From Apostichopus japonicus (lineage: Eukaryota > Echinodermata > Holothuroidea > Aspidochirotida > Stichopodidae), in assembly GCF_037975245.1 (NCBI RefSeq), contig NC_092578.1, positions 1,364,001 to 1,428,000 on the forward strand: a stretch of 64,000 nt of DNA. Direction: 5' to 3'. The notes under the pieces are model-generated. The model was not told the DNA's origin. It did no database searches and saw nothing but the letters and a program-made list of their open reading frames with translations. Within the stretch, counting starts at the first letter, position 1, and the number at the start of each line of letters is the position of its first letter. The translations under genes were made by a program, and so were the position numbers. Below are positions 1 to 15,400 of this stretch, one piece after another.

Positions 1-768
1 TATACATATACCTTATTGTTGAGAAAGTTCAATTTTTTACATATTTGATTTTTCGAAATTTGTTATCTTCCCCCTCCCCCCATACTTCCTTTTAACCATA
101 TATATATCCTCTCCTTGGACTCCTCCTCTCTTCATCACACATGCTATCAATCCACAACACGCACTTGTTTCTTCCTTTCTTATCACCATTGTCCTTCTCA
201 CATTCACCTAATTAACTCACATTGTTTTATACACCCTTCTGTACAGGTTACCTCTGTTGCATTTCATCTCATAGCTGTTTCATCTCCTAAGTTGTTTTCT
301 CTTTTCAATTTTTTATTTGCTCTATGCATTGTTCATTGGTCCAATTAAGTTGTCTGTCCATCTGACTCATGGAAATACATCCTTAATCTGTTTTTATTTC
401 AGTTTATCATTGAAGTAAATCCTGCTAGGATTGAAACACGAGGCCCTTTAACCTATACTTACACCTACACAGGCTTTTGGAGTAGATAAGTAGTTTAGTT
501 AACAGGTTTTTCTCTCCTTCAAAAAGTTTCAAAATTTGAATGTAACAATTTCAGCCAAAAATAGAAAGACATAAACATATCACTGACATCTAGTCATTGA
601 TTGATAAGATTGATTCACAAGCTTAAAGTTATTTCGATGAAGTTGTATTCATGATATGGGTACAAAATGTTTCTGTGATTTTTTAGGAAAAAGAAATAAA
701 ACAACTCTATAAAGCAAAATATCCTCAAAAATATATTTTTCCCCCCTGATCTGTGACACTGTCCTTAC
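1..768. other. USP40 intron, no coding seen
   Basis: This stretch follows the donor of the last visible USP40 exon and contains no exon I can match to the USP40 C-terminus. It holds one copy of an interspersed repeat (402-506) described separately. The small ORF at 115-348 has no recognisable domain and sits in CT-rich low-complexity sequence. Confidence 0.5.
402..506 (+). repeat. Interspersed repeat with GATCC-type hairpin, copy 1
   Basis: Contains a hairpin AATCC-TGCTA-GGATT at 418-432 followed directly by GAAAC, and ends with a segment like GTAGATAAGTAGTTTAGTTAACAG. Two other copies are in the window, at 8482-8582 (minus) and 51130-51240 (plus). The layout resembles a worn hammerhead ribozyme or Penelope-type repeat, but the CUGAUGA box is not intact. 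Confidence 0.5.
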
Positions 769-3700
769 TTGAGAGTTTGATCTCCGTCTAATACTTTTCC
801 AAGTCGACCTTTTACAACCAGTCTGATTCGCAGGTAATGAACTGACGGAGCGCATATTTCAGCCAACGAGGGTAACGTCAGAATCTGCATTTTGAGCTGA
901 TCCACTTTGTCATCTCGTGAAACTTCCACACTGCCCAGCAATGCATGATGGGAAGTTATGTCCAAGGCATTGTCACTCTCAGTTTGTGTTGAACAAAGTA
1001 GAGTTTGCAAGATTTCTGTGGAAATTTAAACAAATGTAGAAAATTACTAAAATCAGAGGGATTACTGCTATTAGTCATCAAATACTTAATCAAGAGTCCA
1101 TTCGAACCAATCAGCAGAATATTTGCAGGAACCCATGACTACATATCCTCAAGAAAAATTCATTCATAGCCACCAGAAAGCCACTTGATGACTTTAATAT
1201 AATTCCTCTTTCAATACGGTATACAACAGAGCTAGAAGATTAAACAATGGTGAAAACTGTAAGCTGATATATTTTCAAGAAGAGCATCTTGTTTTTCTGG
1301 TTCTAAAGACACTCAGGCTTGATTCAAACCTTGACTTTGTTGGTGCATCCAGGGGGCCTGATCTGAGGTACCCTGGGGATTGGTTTCAAGGAATCCCTGC
1401 TGAGGAGTTGGGTATAGCCAAACCTGACATCGAATGTAACCCTTTGGGGGCAGTCGGCCCTCTTTGAGTAACAGGTGGTCTCCATCTTGAATATTTTCTT
1501 CTTCCAAGCTATGATCCTGAACAGAGAAATTACACAACATTATTAGAATCACAAAAATGAAGAAAACGAAAGAAAAAAAAAGAAGGAAAAAGGGACATAA
1601 GGTAACAAAGCAGAAAAAGGTGCTAAAAAATGGTACGTTAAATTTGCCACCAAAGTTTGGAATAGTTCCGAGCTATCTATAACAAAACTGGCAGCTTGTA
1701 AATGACTTGGAAGGCAAACATTGTCTGGCACAATAAACATATAAGCTTTTAACCGCTGGTTAAAGCATTGAGAATGAAAATCCAAATAAGTGTTGTGTGT
1801 AATCTAAACACTATGTCACTTTAAGTTCTGGCACTGGCATAACTAAGTACACAGTATTCTAGCTACTGACACAGACATAAAAAAGGATATGAAGTGTTTT
1901 GGGATACTCTAAGGGTCTCTAAAGTGAACCCGCTGTAGCAGGTGTTCCCCCGGCACTCTGGTTACTCATGTTATTTCCCACACACCTGTTTTCAGCTATT
2001 GGTAACGTATTTGCTTGAGGTCAAAGGTCAAACACCTTTGATCAGTAGCAGTTTAATTTTGAGTACTAATTGGTAAGTTTATTACAATTGCTATTCAAAC
2101 ACATAAATTTGCTTGAGTAATATTATTTTATTTCAACAATTGACTTTATCAATCTATCAATCAATCAATTTCAGCTAGTTTTCAACTTAACAAGACAAAC
2201 GATATAAATGAGGATCAATAGCTCACCAGCTCTGTTAAGATATTTTGCTCCTCCCAAAACCAGTTGGTTCTGCATAAATGATAATCCTTGTTTTCCAGAT
2301 TAGCAGCAACAGTAGCTTTCTCCAGACACTGTAGGGAAGATTCATGGAGTTTAATGGTTTCTACTGTGTCAAATATACTTTGGTAGCTACATTTAAAAGT
2401 GTGTCTATTAAAAACAAACACAATTCTCAGTGGAAACAATAGATATTTGAATAATTTGTCATGCAACAAGCAATACAAAATAATCCTTTTATTGATAAAA
2501 TTCCATGGTTAGGATTGTTGATATGAAACTAAGTTATGATTATCAGAACAAGAACAAGATGAATAGGCTAATGATTGACAGAGCGGCTATTCCTTGCCTA
2601 CAGTAGCTACACCAGCTACAGGATGGCTACTTCTTACATAGAGAGCCTACTCCAGCAACCCCACACTCCATCCTTTTCATTCTTCCTCAAAGTATTTAGC
2701 AACAGTTACCTCTGCACAAGATAAATTCCTGTTGAGTAGTAGCTCCCATGTTTTTGTCCCTTGCTCTGTGTTGAGAGCAAATGTCACAGAAATCTAAATA
2801 AATATGGGGAAAACAAAAAGTTTAGAATCTCATTGACCTACCAATAAAAGTTTGTTTTTGGTCTTGAAACAGACATAACCAAATATCAATTGTTAAATTA
2901 GTACTTCCGAAATGTAACAATTTGGAGTTTGTTGCAAACTTCTTTAAAAATGTGCCTCTTATTTGCAAAACGACCAAACTTTGGAAAGAGCACTGTAACA
3001 TATGGGATAATGAATATTCATGATGCTAGCAATCAGTACCAAGAGATATGAGTTATGCTTACAGAATGGTTATCTTTTTGTCCATTTATTTTTATGAATT
3101 CAAACTCCTACTTTCAATTACCTCATTGTTCTTTGGAGGTGATCCCATTTCTAGCACTAAATGGCTGTTTCTTTTGATAATAGATTCCTGAATGGTTTGG
3201 TCTTCATGTACTGAAAAAAAACCCACAGAAAACATTGCGAGAGATTCATATGGTATATTCTGATTTACAAAACTAACAGGCTCTGACAAGTTCTGAATCA
3301 TATTTGTTATTACACAAATGATTATGTTTCATTCCTTTGACTACGTAAACAAATCCCATTTACCAATGGATATACCAGAACAACATGTCTCAAGATAGGG
3401 TCTGTGGACCCCTAAGGAACCTATAAATCTCAATAGAGGGTGTATGGACCCCTCAGGAACCTTTAAATCTTCATAGAGGGTGTATGGGGCAAAGGATCTG
3501 CAAAAACAAAAGGGGTCCATAAAAGCCTAATCAGCTTTTTATCATACTAATTAACTGCCCTATGCTGTCAAGACATTCAGAACAATCCTTAAATTGCCAT
3601 CTAGGGCCCATGTGAACCAAGCCTTAACCATGGTGGGGCTAAGGTCATTGCTATATATAGCACCTATGTGGATGGAATATAAACGTTGAGAACCTAAAGG

Positions 3701-6454
3701 CACTAGAGTGACCAGTGTAATATATTGTAAGAAAGCTTCCATAATTATGTCTGAGGAGTGAGGACATATATACTTATATTCCAAAGTGGAATTCAAAGTC
3801 ATGTAAAGTCACAGTTTCAATTGATGAAGAATACCTGTACCTCCACCAGATGAGGACATAAAAACTCATATATCCCTATCTATTGATTTCTGTAAATGTT
3901 GTTTGAGGACAAGAGTAGTACTTACGTGGAGGTTGTAGTCCTAAGTTATCATCCTCCACTCTTAATCTTGTTGAATCAGGTGACAAAGCTTCTCCTGAAA
4001 ATTTGAATAAAATCAGCTGCTTCAGTTCAGCTACAGTCTGAGAGAAAAGAAATAAATAAAACAAAGATAAAATGAATATCATTATTAGACTTCTTGTAGA
4101 ATGGAATACATAAACATGTCATATTGTATATACAGGAGTCATGCACATATGACTGAGTGTTCCCTGTTGCTATGGCTTTTTGTGTCTTACTAACAATAGC
4201 CTAACCGATATCCTATACATTCATCTTGCTGTAACACGTGTTAATGAGTACCAATCAAAATGTGCATGATTAGTTAATGAGTGAAAATGTAATTATTAAT
4301 ACTTGCTTTGTCTTTGGTCGTATTAATCTGTATAGCTGGCCACTCCTCCTCTCCCGTGCCCTGATCAACACATCTATTCTCAGCCGTCAAATGCACCTGG
4401 TTCTGTAAGTTTTCTTTTAGAACAGGAGCAAGTTGTTTAGAGGAACTGTTATGAAGTTAGAGAAAATATGAATAAACATAAGAATACATGCTAATTTAAA
4501 GACAAACAATTGAACTGGGTTAAGATTTAATGAAAAAAGAAGGTCAAAATATTTAATTCAGTTTTTGACAGACCACTGAGGTCAACTGCTATCAAAGTTG
4601 CTGGACTAACTTCTTTGCACACAACCTGTTCGTGCAATAACTTTTCACTGTTGTTTTACTGTTGAGCAAAAACAAAGCTGCCAGTCCAAATACATATTTA
4701 ACAGAGATAAGTAATCTTTACAAGATACTTTTAATACATCATACCTATATTATATTTACATATATTGACTTAATACATCATGGCAATGTGTATCAAACTT
4801 GCCAACGACAGGCACAATATGCTGTCATTTCATGCCTGAGTGTTCTGTCGTTTAGACCCATTTTTCCCTTGTTCTTTGGGAATTAATTTGCTTTCTATGT
4901 GAAGCGCCTTGAGAAGTGACTTTTGTCTAGTGATTTGGCCCTATATAAGTCTCATTTATTATTATTATTATACAAAATGGCAGAAAACACAGGCAATTTT
5001 TGTACACAAACAACATCATAATAAGAGATGATTAATTGGTGCGCCCATGGAATAAAATTGAACAGTTGCAATCACTAATATCCTTCAAATATTATCTATT
5101 ATTCCCCAAAACTTTGTCTGAACCCGACAACTCCCGATCTGACTTTATTTTTTCCATTCACCTTGCCCACTTGTTATCTTTACTCGTCTCCATCTCAGCC
5201 ACTAAATTATCTTCATCCTCTAGTCCCTCTTCAAAGATACTCTCATCTTTCCTCTCCAGCATGACAAGTTGTCCATCTTTTGCCATTCTCTGCAGATTGA
5301 GGCTCTCTTCCGGGATATCTGTGAGCACAGACAACATCTCAAACAGGCTCCGCATGGAAGTGTCCCTCGGGTACCCCCGAGAGATTTCAGAACGATCACC
5401 GGACTCACTCAGATATGAAAGACGCAGAAAGATCGGTTGGGCATCCAGACCAGTTCGTATAGGCATGCCGTCCACCTGCATATATAAATATATTAGACAA
5501 AATATATGCATATGTAACATAATGACTTTATACAGAAATACCTTTCTTGTTCCTGGAATGCTTGCTGCCAAATGATCAGTCAGAACTTTCAGCAAGTTTA
5601 ACATTTGTCATGAGACTAATAAAACAAATATTAAATACAAATTGTACTAAAGTCATAGTGAAATATACATTGAGCAGTTGAAAATACAACAGACAGGTTT
5701 AGCACTCACCTGTTTACCATCCCATACAAAGAGATAACTACCATCGGTAATACACATATTTCGGATAGTGGATGAGTCTTGTTCTGAAAAAATGAAAGAG
5801 AAAATATTTTTAAATTTTTGACTCCACTATCTATTGTATTTATTTGAAGGAGATGGATTACCATGGCAATAGCAACTTCTCTCTATGTATCATTCCACAA
5901 ACCTTTTCAGGCAACTACAAACAAGAAATAGGGACTAACATATTATGAAAGTAAAAATATAAAAGTTAAACACAACTTTAATTTTCCATTTAGTTTAAAC
6001 AAAACTATAGAGCGCAGTCAACAACTCTCTGTCAATATGACTGCTACATTATAAAGATGATAGTTAAGGAGGATACCAATCATCACCCACCAACATCACT
6101 GCCCCACCCCCACGATCATCCATCATCATCACCCACCTTGGCAATCATAACCTACCACCAGTACCCTCATACTAGCAGATTGATAGTGGGAACAAGTGTA
6201 ACTGCAGACCAAGACACAAGGGCAGAAACACTAACTTCACATCTACCATAACTGCAACCACCATCCTCACTCGCAACCACCACTATCACCCTCATCACCA
6301 TACTGGGTGGATAATATTAAGAACAAGGGTAACCTCAAGACAAAGACACAAGGGCAGAAGCACCACCTTGACAACTACTTCAATCACTTGGTGGTTAAAA
6401 TTGGGAAGAAAGGCAACAGCAAAATAAAAACACAAGTGTAAAAGCACCACAATT

Positions 6455-6488
<34 letters not shown>

Positions 6489-9400
6489 CCAGCACCATCA
6501 CTAATATCAATACCATCATCATCAAAGTCACAATCACCACCATTAATCACTCGCCATGACCACCCATCACCATCACATTATTAATAGGTTGATATTGGGA
6601 AGAAATGACAAAGATACCTGAAATACAGTCATACAAATGGAGACCAGCCGGTAATTCTTTGGCAATGTGAAGGCAACAAGGTGAGATAACCTGATCATCA
6701 CAAACCTGTCAAGTAGGGAAAGAATATTACATTTAAGTGAATTACACAACAAGGAAACTATAAAACAAGTCTATGTAAGAATGATTAAACTACTCCCCAG
6801 GATGGGATTTGGAACTAATAGTCACAGAAATGGTTTTCCTGAGTCAGGCACACTGGTTTGAAGTTTCATTGCTGTACTAAGGGTTACTTTGGGTTATGTA
6901 GTTTTTGTAGCCAAATTGTCTTGTTTGGACTGTTTTGACAGCATATATAAGTCAGTAAAATGTTAATGGACCCCTTTTACATACCCAGATTTATACTGCT
7001 GAGGACCCTTTGTTCACTTTCAGACTCCCCCCCCCCACCATTTCTTTTGGACTCCCTAGAGGTCTGCAGACCCCAGTTTAAAGAAGAAGGACTAACATCA
7101 ATACCCTCATCAAAAATAGAACTCTTTGAACCACAAGAATATTATAATATAAGACTTGAACATATGAAAATAATGATTGAAAACAAATTTACAGTAACTT
7201 TTCCGAGAATTTAAAAATCCTTCAAAATGACTCCATATCTGTGATATATTACTTTACAATACTTACCGCTTGAACAGATTGTTTCAGGTCAGCAATGGTT
7301 TTTCTTCGATCCAAGGAGATACATTTGGGACTGATATCTGAGTTTCGTTTGACCTGTAAGGCCCCGGAGCTCCACTCATAGCATTCCGGAAAGAGAAGAT
7401 GTACCTTGATTTCATTGACAGTCAAGTCATAAATATCCCTGAAAGATGATCGTAAAATATATCTTAAAATGACGATATTTACACATGCATCATGTGTCTA
7501 TCAAATGAGGGCGCTGTCTTGACATCTTCAAGTAACACAAGTAAACTAATCACGTGAAGATGCACTGTAGAATACACATGACACATTTAGCTATATTCAG
7601 TTGCATAGAAACAGTTGCCTAGGAACAGTTGCCTAGTAACAGAGACTAATGAAAGGTTCCCTACATACACACTGTGAAAATATGACATACATAAATGATG
7701 GCATCTTTTGCAATTTTGAATGATGACACCTCAAGTAATTTGACTTCTCCTGGTATTTGAAGCAATATTTTTAACAGATTATTAAACCCATATCAGAGAA
7801 TAATTTATCCAGTATTGCATCGCAAAATGCTAAGACAATTGGCAAATTGCTATTACAAGTGCAAAGACGTACATATAGCAGTTTTTTGTACACAGGTACT
7901 ACATTATTTGTAAGGGAACATTCAGTGGCATCGCCAAGGGGTGGCCTGGGGGGGCGTGCCCTCCCCCAAAACATTGTGCCCCCCCTCAAATGCGATTTGT
8001 AGTGTTAAAAATTATACTCAAAACAACAAATTTATCTGCCTCAATAAAAAACATAAATATCGGACAGATTAAGTCTGAAAATTCTTGAACATGAAGTTAC
8101 TTCAAGTTGCAGAGTATAGCACCAGATTGCATCTAAAGACCCTTAATTAATCAAAAATAATAAGTGCTGTGCAACCCAAGATTGAAATGTCTGGCGACGA
8201 TACTGGGAACATTCAGAGCATTCAAGGGTGCTTACTAAATTTGAGCAAAATAAATTATTGGCTGCATATAATTAACTTTAATACACAGACATAACTGGAG
8301 ATTTGATTGGAGCTTTTTGCTGATAAGCTTACAAAGCATGTACTTTACCTCTGCAACGTGAGTTCTTCATTGGATTCTTGGATTTCTTGATGTAGCCACA
8401 TAGGGAGAGATTCAAGATGATTCAACCCTTCTGAAAGATAAAATCGAGGATTGTGACACATTCTACTTCAAAATAAAGTAAAACTGTTAGCAAACTGCTT
8501 ATCTACTAAAGAGCCTGTGTAAGAGAATGTGTAAAAGTAAGCTGGCCTGACTTTTTGATCCTAGCAGGATCTTCTTCAAAGGCTAAATGTCTACTTCTAT
8601 ATTTTTCTGATGCAAGATTTGTTAAAGCAATTTTGATGTTTTCTTATTAGTTTTTTTTTTTGGTTTTCGAGCACAGTGTCTCTAACCTATTCCTTATTAT
8701 TCAAATTGAAGATGAGGCAAATATGTAAAAGTTTTTCTTTTTCTAAATAATTTTCATGCTAACACTTTTAACAATTTTCCGATGAGAATTATTATCCCTC
8801 TATGTATCTTACCTTCTGGTTTTCTCTGCAAATTCTTCTTTCTATAAAAGAGCATGTAGGCACTTTCTCTCCCTGCAAATTTACTTTGTATGACTGCATC
8901 ATGAATTGGTTGTACTCTAGAGTCATTGAAATCAAACCAACCATATCCGGGGGCCGGAGTAGAAAGACTTAAACCAGGAAGAAAGAAAATCAATACTTAA
9001 CTAAAAACAGAAAAGAATAAAAAGGGGGGGGGGAAGGGAGATACAAAAACTTTAAATTTTAAATTAAGGGGTGGAACACTAATCCAACTGAACAGACATA
9101 CCACCAGGCTGATATTTTATGCTTTTGTCAAAACATTAATACAAAAATAAATGTAGAAATACAAGCAAAAATAAAAGGACAAAGCAGGCTAAGTAAGAAG
9201 TAATTTCATAACTGTTTGGATGGAGATTGATATTTTCTGCTTCTTTTAGAAGTGGTGATTATGAATAACTACTGCATATTCATTAGATATTTTACATGTT
9301 GCATCTCATTTATTTGTACAGAAATACATCAATTTATCCCCAAGGTTTTATTCTTTTACCCATTATGTAGATAATATGCCATGAAACTTACTTGATAATG

Positions 9401-12400
9401 TGATAGAATTTGAATCAAGTACAACGGAACACAGGCGCGTAGCCAGGAATTTGCCAAGGGAGGGGTGAACCTGTAGGCAAACTATCAGAGCCGTAGATTC
9501 TGCATTGAAAACTATCTAAGTGTAGCGCCACGATGGGTTGGCGCGAATCATACAAGAAAATTTTGGCTGAAAATGCCTCCCAGATCGCTGGAAATTGGCA
9601 CTTCCCAGGCCTTGTAAGTTGCATCTTAGCATTTTCTCTTTTGAAATTACTAGCGATATCATAAAAACATTAAAAAAAATATGCTTAAAGGGGGGGGCGG
9701 CTGCCCCCTTTGCCCCCCCCCCTTGACTACGCGCCTGACGAAACACAACGATGAGTCCTACCTCTCTTGGGAATTGGCAATCTCTGCTACTTGAGGTGAA
9801 GATATATCCTTATGGTCAGGTGAGGCATTCGATGGTTTACTTGGAGAAGACAAAGCTACAGATTTAATGTCAAATGGATCTTTGAGTGAGACTAGGCTAC
9901 TAACAGGATCCACAATGAAGATATCGTTGTATCTCTTCAAAAACTGTGAAAGAAATGTCAATCAGGTTAATTAAGATGAGAAATCATTAACCAAACTATC
10001 ATGATATACTTTGAATTCTCTCTGATGTATGCCATCCCTTGCTCCTGTAACCACATCTCAAACTGAAGTTTCTTTGATAAATATCACAGGTTATGCGATA
10101 GGAACGTCACTTTATTCTGTAACGGATTACTGAGAACTGCTCCTCAGGTGTTTCTCTGGTGATTGACTGATTACAACATAATTCCAATACTTGATTACAA
10201 CATAATTCCAATACTATTCAAAACTCCAGTCTCCACATATATAAAACTGCTTGTAGTCAGTCTACTACATTTGGTAATGTTTTCCTTCTGTCATTTTCCC
10301 TTATCACATGAATCATGTTGTCTTGTTATGTATCGACTTCTGTACTGCATTTTTTGTGACAAACGATGTTTCGTTACCTTCAAAAACATCTTAAGTGATT
10401 AAAAACGTTGAATACCTTAGAAAATTAAGACAGTGTCTCATGTGATTAATAGTCACTTATAAAGGCAAACGTGAAACATGACAAAAAGCATTTCATACAA
10501 TAAAAAGAGAGAAAAAAAAAACCTGCCAAACATACCTTTGTGATGGATCCATATTGTCTCTTGAATCTTTTGTTCCAGGAAACCCCCGTTTCTTTCATGA
10601 GAACCTGACAATATTTCAGTAACAAGAAATTTATAGTTGGAAACATAAACAACAAAGAATAAAGGGGGTAAAGAGTTCAACATTTAAAGTTTGCGATGTT
10701 TTGATATATTAGTTTTGAATGACGAAAACCTATTACAATGTGCGATGAGAGCGTAAAATTAAATTTGAAATGTTCTGATACTTGGATCCAAACAATTATC
10801 TCCTTCAAAGTCTGGTCAGAAAAGTAGAAAAGGGAAAAAATGTTGAAATTTGGGGGGAATGCCTGATAGAGTATGAATGAAATGAATTTGTATAGCATAA
10901 TCTACTGCAAACAGCAGTGAAGTTTTGGGGAACTTTTATCACTTTGATTACCATGATGCAGATTTCCTCTACCATACTTTAAATCAAACTCAGTAATATT
11001 TCTTGAATATCTAATGTCTAGTACTGTTTGTAGAAATTCACAAAGCATTTGCCAAAATCTTGGCAGTAAGAAACATGTTGTTCAAGCATTTGTGTTAACA
11101 GGGTTGCTTCAAGTCGACTTGACTTACTTGACACAGTTTATCGACTGGCAGTGATCCGTCCGCAGCATACTGCTGAAGAAGAGTTTTAAGTAATTGTTGC
11201 GGGGAACTTATTTCAATGAAGTCAACCTTGCCCTCCTGAGGGTCCGATTTAATCGTGATGGGAGATTCCTCCTGTTGAGAAGGAAAATTACAATGATCAT
11301 AATAATAATAATGTTTGTTTTATATAACAATTTATACCAGCGATAGGTCTCAAAGTGCTTTACAGATGTTAACCCCTGGTCAATGTTGACCTGTCCCAGA
11401 GACAATCCCTCCAGTTGGCTGCAGTTACATACTGCCCCTAATGACAAGTTACCTCACATGTACCCATTTAACCACTAGGTGGAGAGAGGCAATTGAGATA
11501 AAGTATCTTGCCCACCTAAGGACACAACATAATGAACTAGGCAGGAATCGAACCAGCAATGCTTGGATCACAAGTCAGACGCCTTAGCCAATTGACCCAG
11601 TCTCATCATGGAAACATCAAATAATTAAATAAAAGGACTTTCTGAAAAAGGAATTCTGAATTGCTATCGATCAGGAATAATTGTAATATTCCCTGACATC
11701 ATTGCAAAACTATCGGTGGTGATAACATTTTGATAACAGTTTTAGTTTGTAAAAAATGAACCTTTGTACATGAGAGGTTTAGCAAGGAAAGCATTAATAC
11801 AAATGCTGCAGTAAATTTTGTTTTATAAAGGTATCTGAACAAAATGCAGGTATATGAGTATGCGTGAAGATGAAATATCTTACAGGGGCAGACCAGTTTC
11901 CAATGCCATCAACGTCCCTTATGTAGGCCCTGTAGTGTCCACCATGTGTACTTCCACTGTGTATGACCACTGAGAAGAGCTCATAGATACCATCTGAATC
12001 ATCTAAACTCTGAATATAAACATATATCAGGACAAAGGTTTAATTCACGATCAGTCAGAACATATTCATGTGCGTATTCTGTTCTATTAGGATACACAGT
12101 GTACGGTAGATCGCTCATAACCTTCACCAAGACCTTACTCCCTTCCGAGGGACTCATGACACTTTACTTGATATGACATAGCCATGATCACATGTTGTAT
12201 TATTTGAATATTCTTTGATCATTAGACTAGAATCACTCATAGCTATTGGTGAAAAATACAGATGGAATCTCAGTTTTGACATTCTAACCATTTTCATGTA
12301 ATGTAACAATGCAAAGGGTTATTTTAAATTTTTCTTCTTTTCAAAAAACAAAAAATGCAGTAATTTATGTTCTTCTCCGGAATAAAAAAGGAAGTTAATA

Positions 12401-15400
12401 GATATCATTAGCCCCATACATCAATAGACACGCATGCACAAAACTCCTTTCAATAAACAAAGATCTTCATCTCATACTCCTTTTTGAAAAGAAAGTTAAG
12501 TTGTTTCCAAATAATTTAACATCTGGTCGACATTCTTGAAACAACTTGGGGAATATTTGGGCTTACCTCCTCACAGTAAGATGTCATATCAAGTTCGAGT
12601 GGGAAGGTGTAATGATTGGTCTCCTTGTACCGTTCACCACGTTGAAAGTCGTAGCTGAATCTTAATAGAGAAAGGGTCAGGATGGGGGGCAGCTTCCGTA
12701 ACTTGGCATCCTGTTGTTAAAAAAAAATTGAAATGTTACACAGAAAAATATACAAACAATCACACAAACAGGGAAGCAGGATGTGATGTTTTTGAGTGTA
12801 ATGATTTTCAATTATTTAAAGAAATATTCTGGTGGCAAAATATATTTTCTGCACCATTTCATGAATGCTGTCTCCACATGTCATATTAAGTTTGCAGAAA
12901 TGTTATAATTCCTTTAACGTTTTAAATGTATCTAAACACTAGATGTATTGCTAGTGTTTGTTTTCATGTAACAAAATACATATCACACTTTGAGTCAGGT
13001 CTGCTACATTCTGAAATATTAACTCCTGGCCTATGACTACATTTTAAAAATAAACAGCAACAAACATGGCAACTTCTCGCCTTTGTTTCCAACACTTTTG
13101 CAATAAATATACATATACCAAGGGTAATTTGTAAACACCAATACGTAAGAGTTGATTAACTACTAACTTACTGATATTTGATAAATATTATTGTAATATT
13201 TTTGATGATAGTGATACAAGAGATGATTCAAAGAGGTGTTGTTATTGCTTTGACTTCAGAGTGTATTCAGAGTGTCTCATTATAACACACTCATTGTTCT
13301 TAACTACTTCTACTAACAAGGGTCATATGTCATATATAAACATTCCTAATAGTGACCACAGCCCATGCTTCTTAGAGTAGGTTGGGTTGGGTATGTTGGT
13401 GATACATAACAGGACATATATATTGTGGTTGCCAAAGGGTGGTGTAAAATATAATACTGTGGAATGAGTATAATATTTTACAATTATAATATGTGATGCA
13501 ATGTGTTGTGATGGTGTGATGTGGTGTGATGTGGTGTGGTGTGATATGATATGATATGATAAATAATATGATTTATATGATATAATATATGATATGATTT
13601 GATATGATATGATATGATGTGACGTGGTGTGTTGTGTTGTGTTGTGATATGATATGGCATGATTTGATATGGTATATGATATTAAACGAAACTAAGCAAC
13701 ATGATATGATATTATTTGATACTGATACATATGTAAATACAAAACATATCACTACCTACTAGCCATAAATGGTTCTAGGTAGACAGTACTAATAAACCCC
13801 AACCAGCAGTAATAATTATTATTGACATCTTACCTTCTTGGCATCCACAAGTATTTGACAGGAGCTACATCGGTATTGGTTGCTATCTTTCATCAGTTCT
13901 ACCTCAGCGTACATTGCTCTAAGGGTGTCCGAGACTCCTACGTAACCAGTAATGGGCAGAGTCAAATCCAAGAAATCCTCCTATGACAAACAAGAGATTA
14001 TTATTATTATTACTATTATTTACCAAATTTATATAGCACTCTTTTCATGCTTAAGCATGTTCAAGAGCGCTTTACAATGACAACAAAATGACAAAACCCT
14101 TAAAATATGAATATGAAGAATAAAATTGACACAGCTTAAATATTAATATAAAAAATATATATATATATAAACGAAGGAATAATTTTAAAAATAATATAGA
14201 TTTACAGTAAAATTCCTAAAAAAGAAAAAAGTGAGTTTTAAGTAAATTTAATCCCCAATGGTTTTGTCCATAGCAAGTTCTCATAACAAAGAAACTGATG
14301 TCTTCATAAATTGACAATGGAAACAACTTAATTCTGTAATTTTAGTTACATAATACTATACTGACTTGTAACATATTTCAATGTATTGTAATATTATGTT
14401 TGAATGAATGTATGAGTTTGTCTGTTTAAATGTTTTCTCCCACAATGAGAACATTCCAGTAATACCTTACCACAAACTGGGAGTAAACAAGAATAAAGAA
14501 TGTTTTATAACCATTTCTTACCTCACGTTCGCTTACTTTGCCACATTTGTCACAAACAATCTGTAACACAAACGAAACAACGATATGTAACACGTCTAAC
14601 AAGATTATTATAAAAAGAAAAGCTAATTAAATTTTCTCGAGGAATGAAAGAAATTCTACAGCTAGAATGGAGTGTTACGAAGTGCTTAAGCACTCTTCCA
14701 CGAAAGCTATTCAGTCTTAATTGGGAGACAATCCCTTCTTAACACTCCTTTTCTGGCTTTACCAGGTAGGATTAAAGTCACAACCATGGTTGGTAGAGGT
14801 CGGACAAATGCTCAGAGTTTGCATCTGGCAAAGGCTATGAAAGTAGACTTCTGAAGATGGTTCAACATTTACCTCTTTGAAGATTATTATCTTATCTAAA
14901 TCTCAAAGATTTATTCCTTCATGTTGTGTTACTAACTAACAAAGAAAACGTGTTGATCACAAACTCATTAGCATCACCTTGTACTCAGGCTATGAGATTA
15001 TTGAAAACTTCATTTTGATATGAACATTATTAATTTGATTCATTTCTATCTTTATTAAGTTACCCTGTTTACGATGGTACCATGATAGAGCTCAGAGATG
15101 ACATTCTGTCCAGAAGTACCGACAAGGGAATCTTCAAGAGCACTGAAGAGAATTCGATTCAGCTCTTGAATGTCATGTTGCTGAAAATGCTGGAAAGAAA
15201 GAAACATGAAGAGAATGAGGTGATATTACAAGAAACATTAAACATATTGACTGAAATTTACCTTGGGACCTGTGTTAATTACGATTCTATCCTGATACAT
15301 ATGCATGAGGATAGAATAGCTGGGTGGCAAGCTGACACACTGTGGTATGAGAAGGTGTGGTGAAGTGGGTTAATGTGTTTGCTAGACAATCATAAGGTTA

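Noticed and set aside
5036-5575. 179-codon plus ORF
   Set aside because: It is antisense to USP40 exon 17, which has clear family similarity and splice sites.
15082-15363. 93-codon plus ORF
   Set aside because: It overlaps USP40 exon 4 in antisense and has no similarity of its own.
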